This document shows, piece by piece, positions 23,933-35,451 of a stretch of 64,000 nt of DNA. Origin of the DNA: Arabidopsis thaliana (Eukaryota; Streptophyta; Magnoliopsida; Brassicales; Brassicaceae). The stretch is taken from positions 16,095,443 through 16,159,442 of the forward strand of contig NC_003071.7 in NCBI RefSeq assembly GCF_000001735.4, written 5' to 3'. How positions within the stretch are numbered: the stretch's first letter is position 1; each line of letters starts with the position of its first letter. The notes beneath the pieces were generated by a model that saw nothing but the letters and a program-made list of their open reading frames with translations, was not told the origin of the DNA and ran no database searches. Position numbers and translations under genes: made by a program.

Positions 23933-26773
23933 ATGTTTGAACTGGTCCAGATGTGTAATCTTTTTAAATGCAATTAATCTCAAGGACAAATATAGCTTTT
24001 GAATATTATTGAGTAAACATTTAGTTTATAAATGTCTTTGTTTGTTAGTTATATTTAGGTTATTGAGTTTATGGTATAGAATATATATTAGGAAAATAGG
24101 TAACAGACAAAAACGAAGTGGAAACATGTGATTGGATCAAATATTTTAATACTTACTTTTATGGCTGCCCTTTTAGTGATACTAAAGATAATTAAACCCC
24201 ATAAACTACTTCTAACCAAGAAATGTATATAAAAAGAATACTAAATAGCCCGAAGTTGACATGAATGATCAAATCTAACAGAAACAAACTGTATAAAGTA
24301 GGTTAATAAAAACCCCAAGATTGTTGAAGGGTCGTTATTAGTGTATGTATTACAAGTGTATATCATAATAGCTATTGGCTGTCTCCGAGTTCCAATTTTT
24401 GCTGTGGAGTAATTAAAAAGTAATAATCTGTACCAACCAAGTCTCGTTTATACTTGTTTTTAAAAATTTAGATAAGTGGACCAACTAAGTTAACAAGTGT
24501 GTAATCTACATTTTAAGATACAAAAAAAAGCAAAGATAAGTGAGGTTTGTGACTTGTGAGTGTGCATATATAATTGAGGTTTGAAGGGCATGTGATTATA
24601 CACTAATTGGTTAGTCATAGCATCTTCCGTACGTTAGTAAGCTTCGACAATGGTCCCCTTTAGATTACTAATTAAAATTTTACTCCATCGGTTTTTTCGG
24701 GCAATATATACAAATGACAAATTTTTAACTATCAAAACGAATAAGACGAAGCCAAGAACTATTTATAGAATAATATTTAAATCTAAATACATATAAAAGG
24801 AAGTTGTTTGTTGTCTAACAAACGATATTAAAATTATGTAGGTAATGAATGTAGGGAGACATGGAACAAGTTTTGGGGACACCCAAAGCTGTCGCTATCA
24901 AAGAATATGTAATGAATGTATCAAATAGCTTATGAAATCTTGTGCATGCTTCTGGGAAGACAATCCGCATCTCCCCTAATGATTTTGTATTTCGAAAATG
25001 TTCACTTTATCGAAGAAATTTACTTATCTTAAGAGAATTGCAACTAAATTGCCTTTAAGATGACACCATCATTGGTTTTGTTTTTTACACAATTTCTACA
25101 TTATCCAATAAATTTATAGTTAACTTGTGTATTGCATGCAACTAGAAGCTCTTAATCACCATTATTTATTTTATGGTTTTTTCCTTTCAACAATGTATGA
25201 TAATCATGATGTTTATTCTTATGTTAACCAAAATGATTCGGAATATATAAAAAATATTGGGAGAAGGAATCATAAATGTAACAAAGAATATAAAAACTCA
25301 TTTCATAACGTAATTTTTAAAAAACATTACATCAACATTAGTACAAATCGTTTTACTGATGTAATTTTATGTCATTTCAGTGGACAGTTTAATCAACTTT
25401 CTGGCAACATCTTAAAAAAATTGGATGTATATGGTTTGAGTTTTTTTAAAGAAAAGGGCCTGAAAAATTGTATCTAAATATATAACAGAATAACACACAT
25501 TAATGTAGAGAGCCCCCATATAACATCTCATTGCTACATTCATGAAGGACATTATCTTGATCCATTACCGTTTTGAGTCTTCAAGTACATCAGCTGCAAC
25601 AAAAATTATAGTGCGACCATCATGAGATTTACGATGTATTCCACATCGTCTTCTCATTTTTATATGCACTGAACCAGGACAAATCGTCTCCATTATATTT
25701 TAGGAAAAAAATTAAGCAATATAACTTCAAACATGTGTATCAGTTCACTTAATTAGAATTATATCTTTTGTGTACCTAGTTATCGATGGGAATGTTCATC
25801 CATTCTTAATTATACAAGCTTTCTCAAAAGATGATATACATAGAGTTCGCAAAGCTGTTTACTTCTCCACTTTCATCATGAATGGCATTCTCCTTTGGTT
25901 GGTACTTGATCTTCTTATATATATATATATATATAAATTCAAAATTCCCAAATAATATATAGTGGATAATTGTACTTGATCTTTGGTGTCATTCTCTTCG
26001 TTATCCAAATCAAACATACATTACATCCTACGCCTCCCAAATTATACAAAAGCATATACCCCACATTAGTATTTCATTCCTAGGATACTTGTAAGATCCA
26101 AACACAAATTATATAGTAATCACTAGATCCCGGATATCATCTACACATTAATACCTAAAATGATAGTCAAAGCAATATGAATTAAAGAAGAAAATTATAA
26201 TCAGCATCTGTAAAAAAGTTATATACATGAAACAAATATTCAACCGTTAATCTCAAAGAGAAGAATATAATGAAAGGCAAGAGTTGGCAATTATATTATT
26301 ACTTTTACTATAAGTGTAAACTCATAGTATTATATTTGTTTTTTTACTATAAGTGTCAACAAGGCTTTCTATAAGTAGAATGTATAAAGGCAACACTTTA
26401 GTAAATTGGTTCAGTCTAAGAGACTGACTATGTGGAATTTTTTATTAATACAAAAACTCAACTGGCTACATATATAAACGAAGAAACAGATGTTCCCAAT
26501 AAAAAAAACTTTAAAAAAAAAAAAAAAAAAATAGTTCAAAAAAATAAGGAAAAGACGAGTAAATATGAAATTAATTAGAGTGGACGACTAAGGAAGCGTA
26601 CATAAATACGAGGGGAACTTAAGACATTCTTCTTCTCTCTCACTGTCTCTCTCACACACACAAACTCGTAGCTAGCTTCTATGGCAACCCTTTTTTCGTA
26701 GTCACCAACATATAAATCTCTTTGATATAAGTGAAGAAGTGTGATATATAGTATATAGTATATACAAATATAT
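23933..26773. other. Intergenic, AT-rich; MATE gene upstream region
   Basis: About 2.8 kb with no supported gene. The longest frames (25127-25477) have AT-driven composition and no recognisable motif. A TA microsatellite lies at about 25915-25934 and a long A-run at about 26511-26531. TATA-like sequences (gatatatagtatatag) are present around 26740, close before the proposed MATE first exon. Confidence 0.55.
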
Positions 26774-26794
26774 ATGAGCATGTGCAGGTCTAAC

Positions 26795-29700
26795 ATGGAA
26801 AGCAGTGAATCTGGAGAGATTATAAATGGAGAATGCGATGTTTCAACATCCGTCAAAGGAGAAAATAGCGGCAGCGCCAAATTCTCTGCTGGTCTCCGTC
26901 GCATCCCTTTCAATGAGGCTTGTTTCTTTTTCTTTAATTTCTCTTTTCTTGTTCTTACATTTTCTTCAACAAAAAAATTCCAATTAGCTTTGACAAGTCA
27001 TCACTCTGCTTATTCTTTGATTTCATAGTTTTCTTGTGTTTTTGTTTGTACTACTAGTTTTCGTGATCAGGACCATCCTAATATAGAGACGTTTGCTACG
27101 TTTAACCAGAGAATTTGGTGATTTTTGATGGATTATTATATTGTTTTCAGTCACTTTCGCAGTATTTTTTGGGTCTGGTAAATAATATGTAGTTCTTGGA
27201 AATTGATCTTATACTGGATTGAATGCTTCTTTTGACTGTTTTTATAGCATTTTAACCGAATATAATGCATCCCTTTTAAAAACATAGCATGAATAATGCT
27301 TCATCTATCTTTCACGTACTTGAGAAATACAATGTTGAAAATTCATTTATATATAAGTTTTCTCTGTATATATATATATATATATATATGTGTATATATG
27401 TTCATATTTATGCCTAAAGCGTTACTACTTACTACTAGTATGATAAATCCTCACTTTCATGGACTGAAAGAGATGCTTTTTGTGTTGTACTTACTTTATA
27501 TTTCTTGACAGTTGGGTTGTACTTACTTAGGAAAGTGTTCTATATAGGTTTCCTCTCACTCTATTCTTTTTATCAGTTTCTTTACTTAGTACAAATATAA
27601 TCTAGTTACTTTCCGATTTATTTTCTTGAAATCCTTATCCGATTGTTTATGAAATGTCAATAGTAGTTCATGATACTTTTACAAGTATCTATGCGTAAAA
27701 TATTTTTTATATGTTTTTAAAATGTGGATATTCTTAATGAAGATATCATGAAATGAAAGGTAATATCTAAGCTGATTTTGTTTTTTCAAAAAGAAAACAA
27801 AAAAGGTGAGCTTTTAAAAACCCATGATGATTTTTATTTAAAAAGATCCTAGAATGTTGGTACAGTTAGCCATTCGCTTTTCTGGCACTTGTGAATTTGA
27901 TTATATATTCAGTTCTAAAAGTTATAGAGTTTAAACCTTTTTCTCTTCCTTTTTCAACTTTCTCATCCCAGTCCCAGTGGCCATGTGATGCGACCATCTT
28001 CCTCGTGCTTACAAATTGTTCTTAATTTTATAATATGATAAAATATCATTTTCCGTATTGTAATGTAATGTCCTTCTGTTTCACAATAAAATTAATTTAA
28101 GATTTTATTTGACAAAAAGAAACAATTAAGGTACAATGATTTTTTTAATAACTCATGTATAAAAAGCTCATATAAATACCATTTTCATACAACTTATTAG
28201 AAAAGAAATTTGTTTGTTTATTGTGATAAAAATATTAATAAATGATATACCAGAAAATTTAATATTTTTAGTGAGTGCAATATCGTTAATTAAACGAAAT
28301 TAAATCACGTACAAAATATTAAACATGATTAAAAAAGGATATTAAAGACTAAATCATATTTTGAGGATAATTTTTTTTTTTTTAATATACAACATACTCG
28401 TGTTGCGCTCTTTCTATACACTAATATCTTCTCGAGTGCGTTTTGCTAGAACTAGAAGCCTATAGAACATGTGAAAAAATAAAGAGTTGTTCAATTGAAA
28501 AACCTAACAAAAATAACATAATTTTTTAATTTTATTTTTCCCATGCAGGTGGGAGAGGAGATGGCGTCACTCACAAAAATAGCTTGCCCGATTGTGATGA
28601 CATCACTCCTCATATTCTCAAGATCAATAATCTCAATGTGGTTCTTGAGTCATCTCGGAAAAGTCGAACTCGCTGGTGGTGCACTCGCTATGGGCTTTGG
28701 AAACATCACTGGAGTCTCCGTACTTAAAGGCCTTTCCGTTGGTATGGACCCAATCTGTGGCCAAGCCTTCGGAGCCAAACGTTGGACCGTACTTAGCCAC
28801 ACGTTTCAGAAAATGTTCTGTCTCTTAATTGTCGTCTCTGTTCCAATCGCCGTTACGTGGCTCAACATCGAACCCATTTTCCTACGGTTGGGTCAGGACC
28901 CAGATATTACCAAGGTAGCCAAAACCTATATGCTCTTCTTCGTCCCTGAGCTCTTGGCTCAGGCCATGCTCCATCCGCTTCGAACGTTCCTTAGAACGCA
29001 AGGCTTAACATCACCGCTCACGATATCTGCCATTGTATCCATTCTTCTTCATCCTCTCTTCAACTACGTCTTTGTCGTGCGTATGCGTTTAGGCGTTAAG
29101 GGTGTGGCCATCGCAATGGCTTTCAACACTATGAATATCGACGTGGGACTGCTCGTTTATACGTGCTTCTCGGATTCTCTAATCAAACCGTGGGAAGGGC
29201 TCGCTTTGCGGTCACTTTTCCGCGGCTGGTGGCCGCTGCTTTCTCTAGCCGCACCAAGCGCTATCTCGGTGTGTTTGGAGTATTGGTGGTATGAGATCAT
29301 GCTTTTTCTTTGTGGGCTTCTTGGGAACCCTAAAGCAAGCGTGGCCGCCATGGGAATATTGATTCAGACCACCGGGATACTATACGTAGTCCCGTTTGCT
29401 ATTAGCAGCGCCATTGCAACCCGTGTAGGTCACGCTCTTGGAGGCGGCCAACCAACACGGGCACAATGTACGACCGTGATTGGCTTGATACTCGCGGTAG
29501 CGTACGGTTTAGCAGCTGCTGTTTTTGTGACCGCGCTTAGGTCGGTTTGGGGAAAGATGTTCACGGACGAACCGGAGATTCTCGGGCTTATTTCGGCTGC
29601 GCTTCCGATCTTGGGGCTTTGCGAGATTGGAAACTCGCCACAGACGGCTGCTTGCGGAGTCTTGACTGGGACGGCTAGGCCTAAAGATGGAGCACGCGTT

Positions 29701-30003
29701 AACCTATGCGCATTCTACATTGTGGGCTTGCCTGTGGCAGTTACGACCACGTTTGGGTTTAAGGTTGGGTTTCGTGGGCTATGGTTTGGACTGTTATCTG
29801 CGCAGATGACGTGTTTGGTAATGATGCTTTATACGTTAATCCGTACGGACTGGTCTCATCAAGTGAAGCGGGCAGAGGAACTTACCTCCGCTGCAGCCGA
29901 CAAAAGCCATTCGGAAGACGAAACCGTCCATGCTGAAGTACAAGACGATGATGATGTGAGTAGCAATGATCTGGAGATTGGTTTACTACAAAATACGAAT
30001 TGA
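26795..30003 (+). CDS. DTX53: MATE-family efflux transporter (DTX-type)
   Basis: Multidrug and toxic compound extrusion antiporter, about twelve membrane segments. The main exon 28549-30003 encodes VGEEMASLTKIACPIVMTSL through to the stop. It has family-typical stretches such as ELAGGALAMGFGNITG, GMDPICGQAFGA, CLEYWWYEIMLFLCGLL and ALPILGLCEIGNSPQT. An ATG at 28543 sits inside the acceptor (ccATGCAG|GTG), so a single-exon reading starting MQVGEEM is probably an artefact of the splice site. An in-phase upstream exon, 26795 (or 26774) to 26917, encodes MESSESGEIINGECD... ending RRIPFNE. It joins to VGEEMASL as in other family members, but needs a GC donor (GAG|GCTTGT). Recalled as At2g38510. 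The transporter identity is firm; the 5' end is inferred. Confidence 0.85.
27367..27389. repeat. TA microsatellite
   Basis: Uninterrupted TA run of 23 bp inside the proposed first intron of the MATE gene. Similar runs occur at about 31976-31994 and 48930-48945. Confidence 0.85.
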
Positions 30004-30205
30004 CTAGTTTAGCTAGAAATGTTAAAATTATCAATCGACAATTTTTAACGGATTGTTAATGATATAGGAAACTTTTTTTTTTTGGCAAACTAAAAATACC
30101 GAAGATAGATTTGTGTCCGAACTGTTAACTAAGATTTTGTGAAAAGACTCAGCCATTTAATTGGTTGAGCTTAGCTTTTTCTAACACGCAGAAGTATGTA
30201 GTGAG

Positions 30206-31097
30206 AACAGTTGTGACGAATCTATCAAGGATCAATCAAGATCAATCACAATTCTACTTATGTAAACTATATATTCTGTAATTAGAAGTCTCTAGAACAT
30301 CTAGTCTGTATATAAACAATGTAAATCATCTCAATACAAATCATCCAATTCTATATTCTTTATATGGTATCAGAGCATCATCGATACCTAAAAATAAAAA
30401 ACCTAAAAACAGCCGCCTCTCTCCTTTCTTTCTTCTTCTCCCCCGTTGATTTTTTTATTCCTCTGTTTTTCAAACTTCAACCATGTCGAATGTTTCTTCT
30501 GAAACCGTCAACCTCAACAACACCTCCATTGTTCACATGAACATGTCGAATGTGACAAAACTTACGGCCTCCAATTACATAATGTGGAGCCGCCAAGTCC
30601 ACGCTCTCCTTCACGGCTACGGTCTCACTCAATACCTTGATGCGACAAAAGCTGCTCCAGCTCGTGAGATTACCGTCAACGACGTTGCCTCTGTGAATCC
30701 TGAGTATGAAGCCTGGAGTAGACAAGATCAATTGATCTTCAGTGCTCTCATCGGCACTCTCTCTCTCACCGTCCAACCAACGGTGTCCCGCGCCGCTACC
30801 TCTGCTGATGTTTGGGCCACTCTTGCTGGTACCTATGCCAAACCGAGTCGTGGCCATATCAAACAGCTCCAACACCAAATCAAACAATGGAAGAAAGACA
30901 CCCGCACCATCGACGAGTACGTTCAAGGCTTTATCAATCGATTTGATCAGTTGGCATTAATTGGCAAAATCATTGACCATGAAGATCAAGTTGATTACAT
31001 TCTCGGGGGTCTGCCAGAAGACTACAAACCCATTGTTGATCAGATGGAAGGACGTGACACACCACCAAATGGATGTTTAACAAACAGTTGTGACGAA
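30206..31097 (+). mobile_element. Truncated Ty1/copia retrotransposon relic
   Basis: A tRNA-Met type primer-binding site (30365-30376), preceded by a short AT-rich LTR-like segment and followed about 107 bp later by a gag reading frame, marks the 5' end of a copia element. Protease, integrase, reverse transcriptase and a 3' LTR are absent. Gag similarity stops abruptly after ...MEGRDTPPN (about 31070). A 15-bp direct repeat, aacagttgtgacgaa, brackets the fragment at 30206-30220 and 31083-31097. That is too long for the 5-bp copia target duplication. It lies about 200 bp downstream of the MATE stop codon. Confidence 0.8.
30365..30376 (+). other. Copia primer-binding site
   Basis: TGGTATCAGAGC is the sequence complementary to the 3' part of initiator tRNA-Met used by most plant Ty1/copia elements. 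It directly follows the presumed 5' LTR end. Confidence 0.85.
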
Positions 31098-31136
31098 GAT
31101 GGATGTTTTATCCAAATGGCTTTGAATAGTGTATAG
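30483..31136 (+). pseudogene. Copia-type gag polypeptide, 3'-truncated
   Basis: Open for 217 codons from the ATG at 30483. Residues about 15-50 match the copia gag N-terminus (VTKLTASNYIMWSRQVHALL, GYGLTQYLD). Residues about 60-195 match the UBN2/gag region (WSRQDQLIFSALIGTLS, TSADVWATLAGTYAKPSRGH, LGGLPEDYKPIVDQME). From about residue 197 the frame leaves retroelement sequence and reads host-derived residues to a stop at 31134-31136. The nucleocapsid zinc knuckle and all pol domains are missing. The frame is intact over the remaining gag, suggesting a fairly young truncation. Confidence 0.8.
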
Positions 31137-32875
31137 AACAAGCAACAAGCCCGATTCGGCCCAAACCCAACCCCATTTAATCATATGTGGTTTTAGTAGT
31201 TTAAATAAGCTACTTTGAGTCTTTGACAACTGTTCTTCATATCCATCATAAATTGTGTAGCATTTTACATTTTACATTTTACGTTTGAAACTTAATCATA
31301 AGTTTTGTGAATCAAAGTTAATTGATAAAAAATCACTCTTAATACTTTTCCACGTCTACATCACTGTCATTTTCATTTCAGACTTGAGGCATTCATTTTT
31401 CACCATGTTTCAGGAAATATACTGCAATTTCTTACACGTATAGAGAGGTCCTTAATAAGTATGAGTAGCTATATCGTAATGTATTTATACCAATGTACTT
31501 TATGCTCACACGTGTTCGGTGTACATATAATATGTTGCATGTGGCATTTCGGTGCCTAATTATCAAGTTTTTACCGAAAATAAGGGAAAAGTATATAATC
31601 ATGTAGCCTTTCAGACACCGACAAAAATTTTAAACAGTAAATACGATTTTTCTGTTCTTCTTAAACAGAAAATGATTAAACATGAATGAAACTTTTAAAA
31701 GCTTATTTTGACGACGTGTTCTTTAGCCAAATAGACGACATTTAAACACATCACCGGACCGGAAAAACACCAGTTGAAAATAAAATAAAAAATGTATTTG
31801 TAAAAGTCTGTTATTACAAGAAAATATGGTCGATCGTTCCATGTTTAATTGTGTTTCTTGACACTTTTTAGTTCTTATAAAACACCTTTACTACATAACT
31901 TGATAAGTTGGATGAGAATAAAGAATTATAATAGATTCTCATAAAAATAACTTTATAAGATATATTCTCTCTTATATATATATATATATATATATTATGA
32001 GATTTCCTAATCTAAAATAAAAATAAATGTAAATAATATATATAAATATTACTAAAACTAATATATGTTAATATTTTAAATCTTTCTACAATCTTTATGA
32101 TTTTTATATTGTTCGACGATCATCTCAACCATTGACTCTCGATCTCCAACTACAGATAAAGTAAAATTTTACCAAAGAAAAGTCTAGTGACTCATCATAC
32201 CAATAAAAAACACACAACACCTAGTTTTACCAAAATAAGACTAGAAATAGTACTATAGTAGTTATGGGACGATGGAGTGATGGTTTTGCAAAGCAAAAGC
32301 CAATAATTGTACATTTCAGGCCGAAACCGACAATGACCCCATCCTACCCATGTGTCATGCATTCAGTATTTATTATGTGTATCAGTCAAATTTTCACATA
32401 ATGACGAACCATCTACATACAATCTATGGCGTGGCCTGTGGAGGGCAGGACAAACCGACATAATATTGTGTATATCCACTGAAATTTATTATTAAAAAAA
32501 ACTAATACAATGATAAGTACTAGTATTAGTGATAAAAAAAACTTATACAACGTTGTTTTCATCTTACAATTAAAGATATTCATAAACGATAAATCTCTAC
32601 TTCGAAATTTTTTAACATCTCCAAATGTTTGTTCAAGCTAGTAGTAGTCCACATAAAGTCACGTTGGGGTTTCAGGCTTTCGTTAAAGATTCACACCGTC
32701 GGATTGGGATTTCCAGACGTCACAGATAGACTTATCTTCTTCGTTAAATTTAGAATCCAAAGATTATTGTCTGCACACTCGTTATTATCTAAAACAGCCT
32801 TTTTTAGTTAAATTGACGATATTTTAGTGACATTCCAATTTTAAAATTCGTATGGGTCTACATTAAATGAGTACA
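31137..32875. other. Intergenic upstream of LTP2
   Basis: AT-rich DNA with a TA run near 31976-31994 and no supported gene. The frame at 32629-32811 lacks coding character. Confidence 0.55.
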
Positions 32876-32950
32876 GCGACCAACTACTCCTTCCCTCATA
32901 GTAGTATTTAGGTATTGCATTCACATTACATAAGATGTACTTTCCTACTC

Positions 32951-32958
32951 TATATAAA
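32951..32958 (+). promoter_or_regulatory. LTP2 TATA box
   Basis: TATATAAA, 81 bp before the LTP2 start codon. Its counterpart before LTP1 is in the same duplicated context. Confidence 0.75.
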
Positions 32959-33038
32959 CTCTCACTCCCCTAACACTCTTCATCATCCATCACATCTCCT
33001 CTTGCAAACCAACGTAAAACACTAACTAAGAGATCAAT

Positions 33039-33506
33039 ATGGCTGGAGTGATGAAGTTGGCATGCATGGTCTTGGCTTGCATGATTGTGGCCGGTCCAAT
33101 CACAGCGAACGCGCTTATGAGTTGTGGCACCGTCAACGGCAACCTGGCAGGGTGCATTGCCTACTTGACCCGAGGTGCTCCACTTACCCAAGGGTGCTGC
33201 AACGGCGTTACTAACCTTAAAAACATGGCCAGTACAACCCCAGACCGTCAGCAAGCTTGCCGTTGCCTTCAATCTGCCGCTAAAGCCGTTGGTCCCGGTC
33301 TCAACACTGCCCGTGCAGCTGGACTTCCTAGCGCATGCAAAGTCAATATTCCTTACAAAATCAGCGCCAGCACCAACTGCAACACGTATGTGATCTTTTC
33401 ACTCTTATAAGTATATGTTATAAATTTTTTAGTTTATTTTGTTAAATATTGGAAACTTATATTAACGTTGTTATGTTAATTTGTATGTGAATGCAGCGTG
33501 AGGTGA
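33039..33506 (+). CDS. LTP2: Non-specific lipid-transfer protein LTP2
   Basis: Secreted type-1 nsLTP, cuticle and cell-wall associated. Exon 1 is 33039-33385; exon 2 is only 10 nt, 33497-33506, and adds Val-Arg-stop. Total 118 residues. Signal peptide about 1-25 ([20 protein letters not shown], then ITANA). The mature chain has the eight-cysteine pattern C..C..CC..C-x-C..C..C, with CC in QGCCNG and CxC in ACRCLQ, plus the TTPDRQQAC motif and the C-terminal NIPYKIS pentapeptide region. The frame appears to continue past 33385, but that is intron (donor ac|gtatgtg). Recalled as At2g38530. Confidence 0.96.
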
Positions 33507-34881
33507 TGAGCGACGGTCAAATGAAGCTACTAGCGGATGTTTCGAATATTATATAATCGATGAGATAATATTAAATAAAGATGTTCGAATGGCTGTACTC
33601 TTTTCAATTTCCTGTCTTTTTTTATCGTGGCGTTTCTATTATGTGATCGTCTGTACTATGTTCGCAAACAACGTTCTTTGAATTTCAGACTTGAAGTTTA
33701 AGTTATTCTATACTCTATATCTATACTAACACTTACTTTAGTTTAATCGATATGACCAAAATGATTAACTTGCATTACAGTTGGGAAGTATCAAGTAAAC
33801 AACATTTTGTTTTTGTTTGATATCGGGAATCTCAAAACCAAAGTCCACACTAGTTTTTGGACTATATAATGATAAAAGTCAGATATCTACTAATACTAGT
33901 TGATCAGTATATTCGAAAACATGACTTTCCAAATGTAAGTTATTTACTTTTTTTTTGCTATTATAATTAAGATCAATAAAAATGTCTAAGTTTTAAATCT
34001 TTATCATTATATCCAAACAATCATAATCTTATTGTTAATCTCTCATCAACACACAGTTTTTAAAATAAATTAATTACCCTTTGCATGATACCGAAGAGAA
34101 ACGAATTCGTTCAAATAATTTTATAACAGGAAATAAAATAGATAACCGAAATAAAGATAGAATGATTTCTTAGTACTAACTCTTAACAACAGTTTTATTT
34201 AAATGACTTTTGTAAAAAAAACAAAGTTAACTTATACACGTACACGTGTCGAAAATATTATTGACAATGGATAGCATGATTCTTATTAGAGTCATGTAAA
34301 AGATAAACACATGCAAATATATATATGAATAATATGTTGTTAAGATAAACTAGACGATTAGAATATATAGCACATCTATAGTTTGTAAAATAACTATTTC
34401 TCAACTAGACTTAAGTCTTCGAAATACATAAATAAACAAAACTATAAAAATTCAGAAAAAAACATGAGAGTACGTTAGTAAAATGTATTTTTTTGGTAAA
34501 ATAATCACTTTTCATCAGGTCTTTTTGTAAAGCAGTTTTCATGTTAGATAAACGAGATTTTAATTTTTTTTAAAAAGAAGTAAACTAACTATGTTCCTAT
34601 CTACACACCTATAATTTTGAAACAATTACAAAAACAAACAATGAAAATGCAAAGAAGGACGTAGGCACTGTCACACTACAAATACGTTAATAAAATGTAT
34701 TTTGGTCGAATTATAACTTTCCATACGATAAAGTTGAATTAACATGTCAAACAAAAGAGATGAGTGGTCCTATACATAGTTAGGAATTAGGAACCTCTAA
34801 ATTAAATGAGTACAACCACCAACTACTCCTTCCCTCTATAATCTATCGCATTCACACCACATAACATATACGTACCTACTC

Positions 34882-34888
34882 TATATAA
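34882..34888 (+). promoter_or_regulatory. LTP1 TATA box
   Basis: TATATAA in ctactctatataacactcac, 94 bp before the LTP1 start codon. Confidence 0.75.
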
Positions 34889-34975
34889 CACTCACTCCCC
34901 AAACTCTCTTCATCATCCATCACTACACACATCTCCTATTGCAAACGAACATAAAACACTACCTAAGAGATCAAT

Positions 34976-35451
34976 ATGGCTGGAGTGATGAAGTTGGCAT
35001 GCTTGCTCTTGGCCTGCATGATTGTGGCCGGTCCAATCACATCGAACGCTGCGCTAAGCTGTGGCTCAGTTAACAGCAACTTGGCAGCGTGCATTGGCTA
35101 CGTGCTCCAAGGTGGTGTCATTCCCCCAGCGTGTTGCTCCGGCGTTAAAAACCTCAACAGCATAGCCAAGACGACCCCAGACCGTCAGCAAGCTTGCAAT
35201 TGCATTCAAGGTGCCGCTAGAGCCTTAGGCTCTGGTCTCAACGCTGGCCGTGCAGCTGGAATTCCTAAGGCATGTGGAGTCAATATTCCTTACAAAATCA
35301 GCACCAGCACCAACTGCAAAACGTATGTTAATCTCTCTCACTCTCTCAGATATTTAAGCTATAATTTGTTTCTTTTTGGGGTTAAATATTCGAAAGGTTA
35401 TATTAACGGTGTTATATTAATTTGTATATATGTGGTTGCAGCGTGAGGTGA
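34976..35451 (+). CDS. LTP1: Non-specific lipid-transfer protein LTP1
   Basis: Secreted epidermal lipid-transfer protein, calmodulin-binding in published work. Exon 1 is 34976-35322; exon 2 is 35442-35451 (10 nt, Val-Arg-stop). Total 118 residues. Signal peptide about 1-25 ([20 protein letters not shown]), mature start [10 protein letters not shown]. Eight cysteines occur in nsLTP1 order (ACCSG double Cys, ACNCIQ CxC). TTPDRQQAC and VNIPYKIS are conserved. It is the tandem paralogue of LTP2, with intron at the identical codon. LTP2 differs by LMSC in place of ALSC at the mature start and is more basic around the CxC. Recalled as At2g38540. Confidence 0.97.

Noticed and set aside
25127..25477. 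116-codon plus-strand frame in the MATE upstream region
   Set aside because: Composition is driven by AT-rich codons, there is no motif or splice context, and it lies in repeat-poor intergenic DNA; probably chance.
25590..25700. Possible coding relic on the minus strand (reads like a basic CPGSVHIKMRRRCGIH stretch)
   Set aside because: Short, interrupted by stops on both sides and not recognisable.
28543..28548. ATG at 28543 as the MATE start codon
   Set aside because: The ATG overlaps a pyrimidine-tract/CAG acceptor, and an in-phase upstream exon fits the family better; kept only as an alternative.
30212..30364. Complete copia LTR starting at TGTGACGAA
   Set aside because: The candidate does not end in CA and no second LTR exists to compare, so LTR limits cannot be fixed.
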